Assembly (NCBI GenBank): GCA_003576915.1
Contig: QEVF01000018.1
Location: forward strand, 1-64,000
Length of the DNA: 64,000 nt
Direction of reading: 5' to 3'
Origin: Planctomycetota bacterium
GTDB taxonomy: Bacteria; Planctomycetota; UBA8742; UBA2392
Below the pieces are notes generated by a model. The model saw nothing but the letters and a program-made list of their open reading frames with translations. It made no database searches and was not told where the DNA came from. Every line of letters begins with the position of its first letter. The first letter of the stretch is position 1. This document shows, piece by piece, positions 6,696 to 15,378 of this stretch. Both the position numbers and the translations under genes were made by a program.

Positions 6696-9569
6696 ATGGC
6701 CAAGTCCATCTACATCATTGACGGATTCTCGCAGATTTTCCGGGCCTATTACAGCCCCGCCGCGCGCCGCCGTTCGGTGCGTGGCAAGCCTGTGGGCGCC
6801 ACCTTCATATTCGCGCGCATGTGCCTGGCCCTGATCGAGAAGCACAAACCGGACTTCCTGGTCTGCGCCCTGGACCCTCAGGGGCCCACCTTCCGCGACG
6901 AGATCTATCCCGAGTACAAGGGCGATCGCGAGGCCATGCCCGAAGACCTTCGCGAACAACTGCCCCTCATCCGCCGCTTCCTTGATGCCTGCGAGATCGC
7001 CGTTGTTGAAACCCCGGGCCTCGAAGCCGACGACGTCATCGGAGTGCTCGCCCGCCGTTGTGAAAACGCCGGAATGGAAGTGCGGCTGGTTTCGCGCGAC
7101 AAGGACCTCAAGCAGCTCCTTTCGCCCCGCGTCAAGCTGATCAACGAGGAAGATGGCAGCACCTACGGACCCGAAGAGCTGCAAACCGAGTTCGGCCTGC
7201 GGCCGGAGCAGTTTGTCGATGTGCTGGCCCTGGCCGGCGACAGCGTGGACAACATTCCCGGCGCCAAGGGCGTCGGCGTGAAAACCGCCGCCAAGCTGCT
7301 GGCCGAGCATGGCACCCTGGACAGCGTTTTCGCCGCGGCGGAGAGCGGCGCCATCAAGCAGCCCAAGCTGCGCGAGAACCTGCTGGCCTTCAGGCCCGAA
7401 GCGCCGCTTTCGCGGCGCCTGGCCCAGATTGTCACCGATGGCCAGTGGGCCGACAAGGTGCCTTTCGATGAGAAGGCCGCCACGGTCCACCCCCTGCAAA
7501 GCGTCAAGGCCAAGCTTTTGCCGCTGCTCGTGGAACTGAACTTCAACTCCATCGTCGAAGACCTCGGCTGGAAGGACGAAGCCACGGCCCTTCAAAGCGA
7601 ATCCGCCCCCGCCGAAAAGCCCGCCGCCCCCAAGCCCAAGGCCACGGGGGCCCAGAAGTCTCTGTTCGGCGCCGCCCCCAGCAAGGAAAACGCCCCGCCT
7701 CCCCCTGCCGCGCTCACCCAGGTGGAATCCACTTACGCCTGCCTTGAAAGCGCTCAGGATTTCAAGCGCTTCCTGGAGCGTGTGGGCAAGTCAAAGTCCA
7801 TCTGCCTCCACTGCCTCGCCGACGAGCCGGCCCCCATGGAAGTCTCCGACGACGAAGAGGGCGACGTGCCGGCCCCGGCCGCAGGCGTGGAGCTGCGCGC
7901 GGCAACCCTCGTCGGCATCGCCTTTGCCTTTGCGCCGGGAGATGCCTGCTACCTGCCCCTCAACGCAGGCCACAAGCCCCAGGCTGTCTTCGACGCGCTC
8001 AAGCCCTGGCTTGAAAGCCCCAAGCTCGCCAAGCGCGGCCATGACCTCAAACGCGACATGCGCCTGCTTCTGGCGCAGGGCATCGGCCTGCGCGGCATTG
8101 AAAGCGACACCAAACTCGACGCCTTCCTGCTGGATACGGTGCGTGAAGACGCGCGCCTGGACTCCCTGGCGCGCGAGTACCTGGGGCTGGACATTCCGCC
8201 CCTGGAGACCATCGCCGGGGGCGACAAGCGCCGCCCCGGACGTCTGGCCCAGGCCGAACTCAGCCGCGTTGCGAACTGGGGTGCTTTGTGCGCCGACTTT
8301 GCCCTGCGCGTAAGCCTGGCCTTTGAGCCGCAGTTGAGGGAGCAGGGCCTGAAGAAACTGGCCGAAGAGCTGGAGATCCCCCTGGTCGAGGTTTTGGCCC
8401 ACATGGAGTTCAAGGGCGTCAAGATCGACCAGCCCTACCTCGCTCAGCTTTCCCGCGAAATGGGTGCGCGCATTGCCGAGCTCGAGAAGGAGATTCACGC
8501 TCTGGCGGGCTTTGAGTTCACCGTGAACTCACCCAAGCAACTGGCGGGGGTACTGTTTGACAAGCTGAATCTCCCGGTTCAGGGCAAGACGGCCAAGGGC
8601 ACGGGTCGCAGCACGGACATGTCCACGCTGGAGAAGCTGGCGCCCCTGCATCCCCTGCCGGCCAAGGTTGTGGAATATCGCCATCAGGCCAAGCTCAAGA
8701 GCACTTACGTGGACGCCCTGCCGCTATTGGCCGATGAGCGCTCGCGGGTGCACACGACGTTCCGCCAGACGGTGGCCACGGGCCGTCTTTCCAGCAAAGA
8801 CCCCAACATCCAGAACATTCCGGTGCGCACCGAGCTGGGCCAGCGCATCCGCCGCGCCTTTATCGCTGAAAAGGGCTGCAAGCTCGTCAGTGCCGATTAC
8901 TCGCAGATCGAATTGCGCCTGCTGGCCCACGTCACGCAGGACGCCCATCTGATCTCGGCCTTCAAGGCCGGCGCTGACATTCACCGGCACGTGGCGGCCC
9001 AGGTGTTTGACGTGCCCGAAAAGTCCGTCAGCAAAGAGCAGCGCAACGCCGCCAAGACCGTGAACTTCGGGTTGATCTACGGCCAGGGCGCCTTTGGCCT
9101 CTCGCAGCAGCTGGGCATTTCGCGCGGCGAGGCCCAGGCCTTCATCGAGAAGTACTTCGCCCAGTACCCCACGGTGAAGGACACCATCAACCGGGTCATT
9201 GAGGATTGCCGCAGGCAGGGTTTTGTCACGACGCTGCTGGGCCGCAAGCGCTTCCTGCCCGAGATCGCGAGCAAGAACGCCATGCTGCGCGCGCAGGCTG
9301 AGCGCCAGGCGTTCAACACCGTGCTGCAGGGCACGGCGGCCGACCTGATCAAACGCGCCATGCTTGAAATTCACCGTGAAATCGAGGGCAGGAAGCTGCC
9401 TTTTGCCATGCTGCTTCAGGTGCATGACGAACTGGTGTTCGAAGCGCCGGAGAAGGAAGCGAAGGCCTGCGCGGCATTTGCGCAGAAGAAGATGAGCGGG
9501 GCCATGGAACTCGCCGTGCCGCTGGTCGTTGACGTCGGCATCGGCGACAACTGGTTGGACGCGAAATGA
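6696..9569 (+). CDS. polA: DNA polymerase I
   Basis: The 957-residue product is a full-length family-A DNA polymerase, used in Okazaki-fragment processing and gap repair. The N-terminal 5'-3' exonuclease (about 1-270) carries VCALDPQGPTFR, LEADDVIG and the VDNIPGAKGVGVKTA helix-hairpin-helix. The polymerase domain (about 560-957) has motif A DYSQIELRLLAH (about 734), motif B KTVNFGLIYG (about 787) and motif C VHDELV (about 909). The middle proofreading domain (about 340-560) has lost key acids. The usual FDTET acidic pair is replaced around residue 368 by CLHCLADEP, and the late YAxxDA motif is absent; only a DLKRD remnant of NLKYD remains. Proofreading is therefore predicted inactive. The stop overlaps the next ATG (ATGA), so this heads the polA-lipoprotein-coaE operon. 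Confidence 0.97.
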   Translation: MAKSIYIIDGFSQIFRAYYSPAARRRSVRGKPVGATFIFARMCLALIEKHKPDFLVCALDPQGPTFRDEIYPEYKGDREAMPEDLREQLPLIRRFLDACEIAVVETPGLEADDVIGVLARRCENAGMEVRLVSRDKDLKQLLSPRVKLINEEDGSTYGPEELQTEFGLRPEQFVDVLALAGDSVDNIPGAKGVGVKTAAKLLAEHGTLDSVFAAAESGAIKQPKLRENLLAFRPEAPLSRRLAQIVTDGQWADKVPFDEKAATVHPLQSVKAKLLPLLVELNFNSIVEDLGWKDEATALQSESAPAEKPAAPKPKATGAQKSLFGAAPSKENAPPPPAALTQVESTYACLESAQDFKRFLERVGKSKSICLHCLADEPAPMEVSDDEEGDVPAPAAGVELRAATLVGIAFAFAPGDACYLPLNAGHKPQAVFDALKPWLESPKLAKRGHDLKRDMRLLLAQGIGLRGIESDTKLDAFLLDTVREDARLDSLAREYLGLDIPPLETIAGGDKRRPGRLAQAELSRVANWGALCADFALRVSLAFEPQLREQGLKKLAEELEIPLVEVLAHMEFKGVKIDQPYLAQLSREMGARIAELEKEIHALAGFEFTVNSPKQLAGVLFDKLNLPVQGKTAKGTGRSTDMSTLEKLAPLHPLPAKVVEYRHQAKLKSTYVDALPLLADERSRVHTTFRQTVATGRLSSKDPNIQNIPVRTELGQRIRRAFIAEKGCKLVSADYSQIELRLLAHVTQDAHLISAFKAGADIHRHVAAQVFDVPEKSVSKEQRNAAKTVNFGLIYGQGAFGLSQQLGISRGEAQAFIEKYFAQYPTVKDTINRVIEDCRRQGFVTTLLGRKRFLPEIASKNAMLRAQAERQAFNTVLQGTAADLIKRAMLEIHREIEGRKLPFAMLLQVHDELVFEAPEKEAKACAAFAQKKMSGAMELAVPLVVDVGIGDNWLDAK

Positions 9570-10993
9570 AAACTGGAACGACAACTGCTTTCACCGCCAA
9601 GACGCCAAGACGCCAAGAACAACTTTGGTCTTTGCCGTTCTTGGCCCCTTGGCTCCTTGGCGGTTCGCTTTTGCTGTTTGTCGCCGCGTGCGAATCGACG
9701 CGCGTGGAGCCTGATCCGAAAACAGACCAACCGGAGATCAAGCCGAATCAGGAAATCATCACGGGCGAGCTGCAGAGCGATTTCCTTGAACTCGGCCCGG
9801 CCGCGGGCGTGCAGTGGTTGTCATTCTATCCTGACGACTACCTCGAATACCCCGAACTGTTCGAAGGCCTCGACGCCGATCAACGCCGCCATGTGCGGCT
9901 TGCGCCGCGCGAGGGTGCCAACAAGGTTCTTTTGAAGTTCGACCTGCCCGCGGGCGCGAAGATCAAGCCGGTGGACTGGTACGGCACGGAATGCGTGGCG
10001 ATTGATTTGCCGGATGCGAAGGGATTTACCGTGGCACTGACGGACGCAAGTCGGGTGAAACTCAAGCCGCAGCTGGAGCAGGCCTGGGCAGTAGAACTTG
10101 CGACGAGTCTCATGCTGGAAAGCATCAGGCATCGCGGCTACCTGACCGGCAATTCCGAAAGAGACAGCGAGAAGAGCTCCGGTACGCGCGGAGTCGGGGG
10201 CAAGGGCGTGCGAAGAGGCGACAATAAAGAAGTGTCCCTCGATGACGCCGGGATTGCAGAGCCTGTTGAGCGCGACATCGCGGCGTTTGGAGTCGCGCGA
10301 ATCTCGGGCAAGTCTTCTCAGGTTGTGGTTGTAGTCGAAGTGCGCAACATGGATGCGAAGGGGAAAGACATCGGGTTGACCAAGGCTCATGTATCGGGTT
10401 TGGAACGGATTCTCACATCAGTTTCGATTGTCCGCGAGCTCGCGCTTGAAGGCTCGCCCAAGCACCAGTGCAAGAGCACCATCGAAGACCTCAAGGCCGG
10501 CGTCGTGGCCTATGAGAAAGGCGGCTTGAAGCTGGCGCTGCCCGAAGGTTGGTCCTTGCGCAAAACCGGCGGCTCTTCCACTGTTGAAATTGACGGCAGC
10601 GGTGCTAAACCCCTCGCCCTGATTCGTCGTTTGAAACCCCACAGCAATGGTGACCTGCGCGCCCGTGTCCGCGCTGACTCCGTTTTCGCCCGACGCTGCG
10701 ACCGCCCCGACGCCTTCTTCGGCGCTGGCAAGTCGCTCACCGGGGCCGAACCCTACGTCGTCAGCTTTGACTACCGCGACAACAGCGTCGATCAAGCCGC
10801 GCTGTGTGTGATTGCGACGGGCAACGAACTGCTCACGCTCGAAGTGGTGGCGACGGGTTTGCGCGACCCCCAGGCGCGGCGGCAGGCCAAAGACGCACTG
10901 CTCAAGCTGGTGGCTCAGGCCGAGCCTGCCACGCAGGTGCGCAACGCGGTTCAGGGGCTGGACAAGCTGGTGGGATGGAAACCGAAAGAATGA
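9566..10993 (+). CDS. Predicted lipoprotein of unknown function
   Basis: A 475-residue protein whose ATG overlaps the polA stop by 4 nt. The N-terminus reads as a lipoprotein signal: a basic n-region (KTPRRQ), a hydrophobic core (FLAPWLLGGSLLLF) and a lipobox FVAAC with the Cys near residue 45. Much of this signal is the translation of an inverted-repeat element (9593-9664). The mature part (about 46-475) has no domain I recognise. It looks globular, with a Gly/Lys/Arg-rich loop near residue 200. Its stop overlaps the coaE start by 4 nt, so it is co-translated with polA and coaE. Its presence in an otherwise DNA/CoA operon tells nothing certain about its role. Confidence 0.75.
   Translation: MKTGTTTAFTAKTPRRQEQLWSLPFLAPWLLGGSLLLFVAACESTRVEPDPKTDQPEIKPNQEIITGELQSDFLELGPAAGVQWLSFYPDDYLEYPELFEGLDADQRRHVRLAPREGANKVLLKFDLPAGAKIKPVDWYGTECVAIDLPDAKGFTVALTDASRVKLKPQLEQAWAVELATSLMLESIRHRGYLTGNSERDSEKSSGTRGVGGKGVRRGDNKEVSLDDAGIAEPVERDIAAFGVARISGKSSQVVVVVEVRNMDAKGKDIGLTKAHVSGLERILTSVSIVRELALEGSPKHQCKSTIEDLKAGVVAYEKGGLKLALPEGWSLRKTGGSSTVEIDGSGAKPLALIRRLKPHSNGDLRARVRADSVFARRCDRPDAFFGAGKSLTGAEPYVVSFDYRDNSVDQAALCVIATGNELLTLEVVATGLRDPQARRQAKDALLKLVAQAEPATQVRNAVQGLDKLVGWKPKE
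9593..9664. repeat. CCAAG/CTTGG inverted repeat inside a coding region
   Basis: The left arm (9593-9620) contains ACCGCCAAG, GCCAAG and GCCAAGAAC blocks. The right arm (9637-9664) is its reverse complement at 24 of 28 positions, and the mismatches fall in the two dinucleotide spacers. The loop is 16 nt. From memory, similar ACCGCCAAGACGCCAAG repeats are scattered through many environmental bacterial genomes, usually between genes. Here the element is in frame in the lipoprotein gene. Confidence 0.8.
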
Positions 10994-11646
10994 GCGGAAC
11001 TTCCCCGCAATTGGGCCGTCTTCCGCCCCCGGGCACCCGCCCCGTGGTGTTCGCGCTTGTGGGCGGCGTGGCCAGCGGCAAGTCCGCCGTGGCCCGCGCC
11101 TTTGAAAAATTGGGCGCGCGAGTCATTGACGCCGATGCCGCCGGCCACGAGGTGCTCAAAGAGCCTGAAGTGAAAAAGGAACTGGTGGATGCGTTTGGCG
11201 ATGACGTGATCGACAAGAACGGCGAAGTCAGCCGCAAGCGCCTGGGCTCCCTGGCCTTTGAAGGCCCCACGCGGGTCCTGCGCCTGAACACCATCACGCA
11301 TCCGCGCATCCGCGCATTCACCGCGCGCCAGATTGCCGAGGCCCTGGCCGACCCTCGTCTCAAGGCGGTCGTGCTGGACATCAGCCTGCTGCTGGAAAGC
11401 AAGAACTACGAGGGCAAATACGACGTGCTGATCTTCGTCGACTGCGCAGAGGCCACCCGCGAAGAACGCGCCATGTTCACGCGCGGCTGGGTGCGCGGGG
11501 AAGTGGCCCGGCGCCAGAAGCACCAATTGCCACTGGACCAAAAGCGCGCCCAGGCCCACGAAGTCGTGGACAACAACGGAACACTGGACGATGTCGAACG
11601 CCAGGTGCAGGCCATCTGGAAGAAGTATGTCGAGCCGCGTCGGTGA
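10990..11646 (+). CDS. coaE: Dephospho-CoA kinase
   Basis: The 218-residue product phosphorylates the 3'-hydroxyl of dephospho-CoA ribose, the last step of CoA synthesis. It shows the P-loop GGVASGKS (residues 25-32), the substrate-binding DADAAGHEV segment, the HPRI motif and the lid-like [12 protein letters not shown]. The family is usually about 200 residues; the extra 15 or so are at the N-terminus. The ATG at 10990 overlaps the previous stop (ATGA); an in-frame ATG at 10975 would add five residues. It is translationally coupled to the polA operon, and rho follows after a 209-bp leader. Confidence 0.93.
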   Translation: MSGTSPQLGRLPPPGTRPVVFALVGGVASGKSAVARAFEKLGARVIDADAAGHEVLKEPEVKKELVDAFGDDVIDKNGEVSRKRLGSLAFEGPTRVLRLNTITHPRIRAFTARQIAEALADPRLKAVVLDISLLLESKNYEGKYDVLIFVDCAEATREERAMFTRGWVRGEVARRQKHQLPLDQKRAQAHEVVDNNGTLDDVERQVQAIWKKYVEPRR

Positions 11647-11764
11647 CGCGGCCAGCAAGCGAGGCTCTGCCCTCAGGCGGGACAGGGCCAAGCGATCGCC
11701 GCGATAGCGGCGAAGAAGCGCCAAGGCAATGCCGGGGCGCCAGAAGGCCGGAGAGCCCGGCCGA

Positions 11765-11818
11765 GATCCCGGGGGAACCACCCCCAAAGCCGCGCGTTCG
11801 GGTCCCCCCAACGGGATC
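11765..11818 (+). promoter_or_regulatory. Stable stem-loop in the rho leader
   Basis: GATCCCG (11765-11771) pairs with CGGGATC (11812-11818). Inside it GGGG and ACC pair with CCCC and GGT, giving about 14 base pairs with a small bulge and a 21-nt loop. It lies 38 bp upstream of the rho ATG and after the coaE stop, and could end coaE transcripts or regulate rho. A smaller CGCCGC-GATA-GCGGCG hairpin lies at 11697-11712. Confidence 0.45.
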
Positions 11819-11855
11819 CCGCGCAAACAGCGCCCAGGGCGCAAGGAAAAGTGTG

Positions 11856-13778
11856 ATGTCTGAAGACATGGCTGGAAATGGTCGCAACCGCAGGCCCCGC
11901 CGCCCCGGCGGCATGAACCGTCGGCGTGGCACGCGCAAGCCCAAGGTCGAACCGGGCAGCCCCATGCACGCCACGCTCACGGCGCAGCAGGAAGCCCACC
12001 GCAACGAGCAGCGCCTTGAACGCGAGCAGAGGGCGGCGGCCATGGCTGCCATGCAGTCCGATTCGGAAGAGGGGGACGAAACGGACCGTGAAGAGTCCGA
12101 AACCGCCACCGAATCCGCCCCCACCGAGACGGCCGCGCCCATCGGCAACGAGGCCCCGCCGCCCGCGGCGCCCGCCGTCGCTTCCGGCAACCTGATGGCG
12201 CCCGCGCCGGCGCCCGCCCGCGCGCCCGCACCGGCGCCCGCGCCTGTGGAGCCCGTTTACGACAGAACGCCCCAGGTCCCTTCAGCGCCCCAACCCGGCA
12301 ATGAACTGCACCCGCCGCGCCATGAACGCCACGAACGTCACGAGCGCCACGACCGGCCGCGCCATGACCGCCACGGGCAGTCCAACCGCTACGCCCAGGC
12401 GCAGGCGCAGCCGCAACCGCAGCCCCAGGCACCCCTGGCGCAGGCCCAGCCGGCGCCCGCCGCGGAAACCGCTCCGGTCCCCGTGGTGCCAGCCGAGCCT
12501 CCGCGCCCGGCCGAGATCATCAACCTGAACCTGTTGCAGCAGTCCAAGATGGAGCACCTGCAGCGCGAGATCCGCCGCCTGGGCCTCGTCGAGGTCACCG
12601 GTCTCAAGAAGCAGGACCTGGTGTTCACTCTGCTCAAAGAGAAGGTCAAGCAGGGCGCCCAGATCGTGGGCGAAGGCGTCATGGAGGTACTGCAGGAGGG
12701 CTTTGGCTTCCTGCGCAGCCCGGGCTACAACTACCTGCCCAGCCCCGACGACATTTACGTTTCGCCCTCGCAGATCCGCCGCTTCGGCATCAAGAGCGGC
12801 AACGTGGTGGCGGGCCAGATCCGTCCGCCCAAGGACAACGAGCGCTATTTCGCGTTGCTCAAAGTCGACAAGGTCAACGGCGAGGACCCGCTCAAGCTTG
12901 CCGAGCGCATCAACTTCGACGATCTCACGCCCCTCTATCCCAACCGCCGCATCTTCCTGGAAGACCGGCAGGGCAAGATCCGCGACATTGACCTGCGCAT
13001 CGTCGACCTCGTCAGCCCCATCGGCATGGGCCAGCGCGGCCTGATTGTCGCCCCGCCCCGCACGGGCAAGACGGTGCTGATGCAGAAGATCGCCAACGCC
13101 ATCCGCCGCAACCACCCGGACATCTACCTCATCGTGCTGCTCATCGACGAGCGCCCCGAAGAAGTGACCGACATGGAGCGCAACGTGGACGCCGAGGTCG
13201 TCAGCAGCACCTTCGACGAACCCACCAGCCGCCACGTCGCCGTCACCGAGATGGTCCTGGACAAGGCCAAGCGCATGGTTGAGCACGGCAAGGACGTCGT
13301 CATCCTGCTGGATTCGATCACCCGCCTCGGCCGCGCCTACAACGCCGAGCAGCCCCACTCCGGCAAGATCCTCACCGGCGGCGTGGATGCCAGCGCTTTG
13401 CAGAAGCCCAAGCGCTTCTTTGGCGCGGCACGCAACATCGAAGAGGGCGGCTCTTTGACCATCATCGCCACCGCGCTCATTGACACGGGCTCAAGGATGG
13501 ACGAAGTGATCTTCGAGGAGTTCAAGGGCACGGGCAACATGGAACTGCACCTGGACCGCCGCCTGGCCGACCGTCGCGTTTACCCGGCCCTGGACGTCAC
13601 GCGCAGCGGAACGCGCAAGGAAGAACTGCTCCTGGACCCCGAGGAGCAAAAGCGCATGTGGGTGCTGCGACGCATCCTCAACGACATGAACCCCATTGAG
13701 GCCATGGAGCTGCTCAAGGAGAAGGTGAGCAAGACCCAGACCAACGTGGAGTTCCTGCTCACGATGAACGTCAAGTAG
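11856..13778 (+). CDS. rho: Transcription termination factor Rho with long disordered N-terminal extension
   Basis: The 640-residue hexameric RNA helicase ends Rho-dependent transcription. Residues about 225-275 ([18 protein letters not shown], then [11 protein letters not shown]) are the Rho N-domain, and the cold-shock-like RNA-binding fold follows ([18 protein letters not shown]). The P-loop APPRTGKT lies near residue 399, followed by the Walker [14 protein letters not shown] and the Q-loop/R-loop regions. The first 220 residues are an extension of Arg/Asn, Ala/Pro, acidic and His/Arg/Glu ([12 protein letters not shown]) low-complexity sequence that E. coli Rho (419 residues) lacks. The ATG at 11856 follows an AAGGAAAA stretch; the open frame further up has no plausible start. 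Confidence 0.96.
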   Translation: MSEDMAGNGRNRRPRRPGGMNRRRGTRKPKVEPGSPMHATLTAQQEAHRNEQRLEREQRAAAMAAMQSDSEEGDETDREESETATESAPTETAAPIGNEAPPPAAPAVASGNLMAPAPAPARAPAPAPAPVEPVYDRTPQVPSAPQPGNELHPPRHERHERHERHDRPRHDRHGQSNRYAQAQAQPQPQPQAPLAQAQPAPAAETAPVPVVPAEPPRPAEIINLNLLQQSKMEHLQREIRRLGLVEVTGLKKQDLVFTLLKEKVKQGAQIVGEGVMEVLQEGFGFLRSPGYNYLPSPDDIYVSPSQIRRFGIKSGNVVAGQIRPPKDNERYFALLKVDKVNGEDPLKLAERINFDDLTPLYPNRRIFLEDRQGKIRDIDLRIVDLVSPIGMGQRGLIVAPPRTGKTVLMQKIANAIRRNHPDIYLIVLLIDERPEEVTDMERNVDAEVVSSTFDEPTSRHVAVTEMVLDKAKRMVEHGKDVVILLDSITRLGRAYNAEQPHSGKILTGGVDASALQKPKRFFGAARNIEEGGSLTIIATALIDTGSRMDEVIFEEFKGTGNMELHLDRRLADRRVYPALDVTRSGTRKEELLLDPEEQKRMWVLRRILNDMNPIEAMELLKEKVSKTQTNVEFLLTMNVK

Positions 13779-13787
13779 GGGGGTGCC

Positions 13788-13842
13788 GGGGCGTGCTTGG
13801 GGGCTGACACCCCACAGCACGCCCCCTGCCGGAATACCGGCA
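13788..13842 (+). terminator. Tandem hairpins after rho
   Basis: The first hairpin pairs GGGGCGTGCT (13788-13797) with AGCACGCCCC (13816-13825), continued inward by TGGGG/CCCCA, for about 15 base pairs with one bulged C. A second perfect hairpin, TGCCGG-AATA-CCGGCA, follows at 13827-13842. No U-tract follows. Confidence 0.55.
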
Positions 13843-13911
13843 TGGCTGTTCCGGGGCAAAATCAGGAAACCGGCCGCCGTACTTCGCGTTACACAAGTCA
13901 GGAGGTGCCCT

Positions 13912-14370
13912 ATGAAGAATGTCTGCCTGTTGCTTTTGGCCTGCTGCCTGGGAGCTCCGCTGTTTGCCCAGGATGACAAGCCCAAGGACCCGCCCAAGAC
14001 CACAGAAAAACCCCAGGGCGAGAAGGACGCCGAAAAGACCGCCGAGAAAAAGGCCGAAGAAGACAAGATGACCGAGGCCGGTCAGAAGCTGTTTGAAGAC
14101 TTCGAACGCGTCTGGAAGAAGTACTACGAGATCAAGCTCGACAGCATCAAGCAGAACCGCCAGGTCAACCTCGACGACGACTGGAACACGGCCGTCAAGG
14201 AGGCCAAGAACGGCACCTACAAGGACTTCAAGGAGTTTGACGCCGCCATCACGGCCATGCAGAAGGCTGACAAGGTCTTCGCCCGCAAGTTCACCGAAAC
14301 AAGCAATCGGCTGGCCAAGGAGCATGCCGCCGCCGTGCGCAAATGGGTCGATGAACAGCGCGGCAAGTAG
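13912..14370 (+). CDS. Small secreted Lys/Glu-rich helical protein
   Basis: A 152-residue product with a clear signal peptide (MKNVCLLLLACCLGAPLFA, cleavage predicted before QDDK). A Lys/Glu/Pro-rich linker (about 20-55) and a mostly helical domain (about 56-152) follow. No family recognised. The ATG follows an AGGAGGT Shine-Dalgarno (about 13899-13906). It is a single gene, closed by a bidirectional hairpin at 14398-14422. A periplasmic or surface role is inferred from the signal only. Confidence 0.75.
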   Translation: MKNVCLLLLACCLGAPLFAQDDKPKDPPKTTEKPQGEKDAEKTAEKKAEEDKMTEAGQKLFEDFERVWKKYYEIKLDSIKQNRQVNLDDDWNTAVKEAKNGTYKDFKEFDAAITAMQKADKVFARKFTETSNRLAKEHAAAVRKWVDEQRGK

Positions 14371-14397
14371 CCCCGCGTTCTGTTGCGCCAAAGAACA

Positions 14398-14422
14398 CAT
14401 GCCGCCCCCAGGGGGCGGCATG
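14398..14422. terminator. Bidirectional hairpin terminator
   Basis: CATGCCGCCCCC and GGGGGCGGCATG form a perfect 12-bp inverted repeat around a single A, between convergent genes ending at 14370 and 14446. Confidence 0.65.
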
Positions 14423-14445
14423 TTCCGTTGACGGGGCAGAGCAGG

Positions 14446-15126
14446 TCAGCGCACGAACTTGTAGCCCGAGCCGCGCATGGTGAGGATGTGTTCGGGCTTG
14501 TTGATGTCGTCTTCGACTTTCTGGCGCAGCTTGTTGATGAAGTTGTCCACCGTGCGGTCGGTGCCGAAGTAGTCAAAGCCCCAGACCTTGGTGAGTATCT
14601 CCTGGCGGGACAGCACTTTGCCCTCGTTCTCGAGGAAGAGCTTGAGCATCTGGAACTCTTTCTGGGAGAGTTCAATCTGGTTGCCGTCCTTGCGCAGAAC
14701 CTGGCCCTTGACGTCAAGGGTGTAGGGGCCAAACACATAATTGGCCTCCGTGGTTTCAAAGCGCTTGCTGCGCCGCACGTGGGCATTGACACGGGCCACC
14801 ACCTCGGCGATGGAAAAAGGCTTGGTCACGTAGTCGTCAGCGCCCAGTTCAAGCCCCATGATCTTGTCGATCTCCTGCGTCTTGGCCGTGAGCATGATGA
14901 TGGGCATGGTCATGCCCTGCTTGCGCAACTGCCGGCAGAGATCGAAGCCCGAAAGTTTGGGCAGCATGACGTCGAGGAGAATCACGTCAGGCTTGTGCTC
15001 GATGGCCTTCTGCAGACCCGTTTCGCCGTCCGCTGCGGTGAAGACGGAATAGCCCTCCACCTGCAGGTTCAACTCCAGGCCGCGCTGGATAGATGGGTCG
15101 TCCTCGACCACGAGGATGGTTTCCAT
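14446..15126 (-). CDS. OmpR/PhoB-family response regulator (orphan)
   Basis: The 226-residue protein has a receiver domain (residues 1-120) with the acidic pair EDD (8-10), phospho-acceptor D52 (ILLDVMLP), the switch Thr in MLTAKT and the Lys of VTKPF. A C-terminal winged-helix DNA-binding domain follows (about 130-226, EFQMLKLFLENEGKVLSR, TVDNFINKLRQKVE, RGSGYKFV). It should bind DNA as a dimer when phosphorylated. The ATG at 15126 begins METILVVEDD; an upstream in-frame extension has no family match. No histidine kinase gene is nearby. The tRNA-Val promoter lies just upstream on the other strand. Confidence 0.93.
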   Translation of the reverse strand: METILVVEDDPSIQRGLELNLQVEGYSVFTAADGETGLQKAIEHKPDVILLDVMLPKLSGFDLCRQLRKQGMTMPIIMLTAKTQEIDKIMGLELGADDYVTKPFSIAEVVARVNAHVRRSKRFETTEANYVFGPYTLDVKGQVLRKDGNQIELSQKEFQMLKLFLENEGKVLSRQEILTKVWGFDYFGTDRTVDNFINKLRQKVEDDINKPEHILTMRGSGYKFVR

Positions 15127-15140
15127 GGATGTTCCGCCGC

Positions 15141-15168
15141 TTGACGTTGCCCAAGAGGGGAATACTAT
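15141..15168 (+). promoter_or_regulatory. Promoter for tRNA-Val
   Basis: TTGACG (15141-15146) and TACTAT (15163-15168) are 16 bp apart. They lie about 70 bp upstream of the tRNA, overlapping the leader of the divergent response-regulator gene. Confidence 0.55.
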
Positions 15169-15240
15169 ACGCGCCCCCAAGCAAGCCCACAAGGCTGCGA
15201 GCGGGGCGCGCCTGCCACACGCGCGTCATAGGTCTGACCC

Positions 15241-15316
15241 GGGCGCTTAGCTCAGTTGGTAGAGCACTGTCTTCACACGGCAGGGGTCACAGGTTCGAGT
15301 CCTGTAGCGCCTACCA
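15241..15316 (+). tRNA. tRNA-Val (anticodon CAC)
   Basis: A full 76-nt cloverleaf. The acceptor arms GGGCGCT/AGCGCCT have a G-U at 1-72, and the D-arm is GCTC...GAGC. The anticodon stem CTGTC/GGCAG encloses the loop TTCACAC, so the anticodon is CAC, reading GUG. The variable loop has 5 nt, the T-arm ACAGG-TTCGAGT-CCTGT is standard, the discriminator is A, and CCA is encoded (15314-15316). Confidence 0.95.
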
Positions 15317-15323
15317 CATTCAT

Positions 15324-15349
15324 GCGGGGCCGCCAAAGGGCGGCCCCGC
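15324..15349. terminator. Hairpin terminator after tRNA-Val
   Basis: GCGGGGCCGCC (15324-15334) and GGCGGCCCCGC (15339-15349) form a perfect 11-bp stem with an AAAG loop. It lies between the tRNA and the convergent DUF6941-like gene, so it can serve both. Confidence 0.7.
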
Positions 15350-15378
15350 TTCACGTTGCGGCTCTGTGTCGCTGTCGC

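Noticed and set aside
12290..12390. CRISPR-like or tandem-repeat array in the rho 5' part
   Set aside because: The repeats are codon repeats (HERHER) within the rho reading frame, with no spacers.
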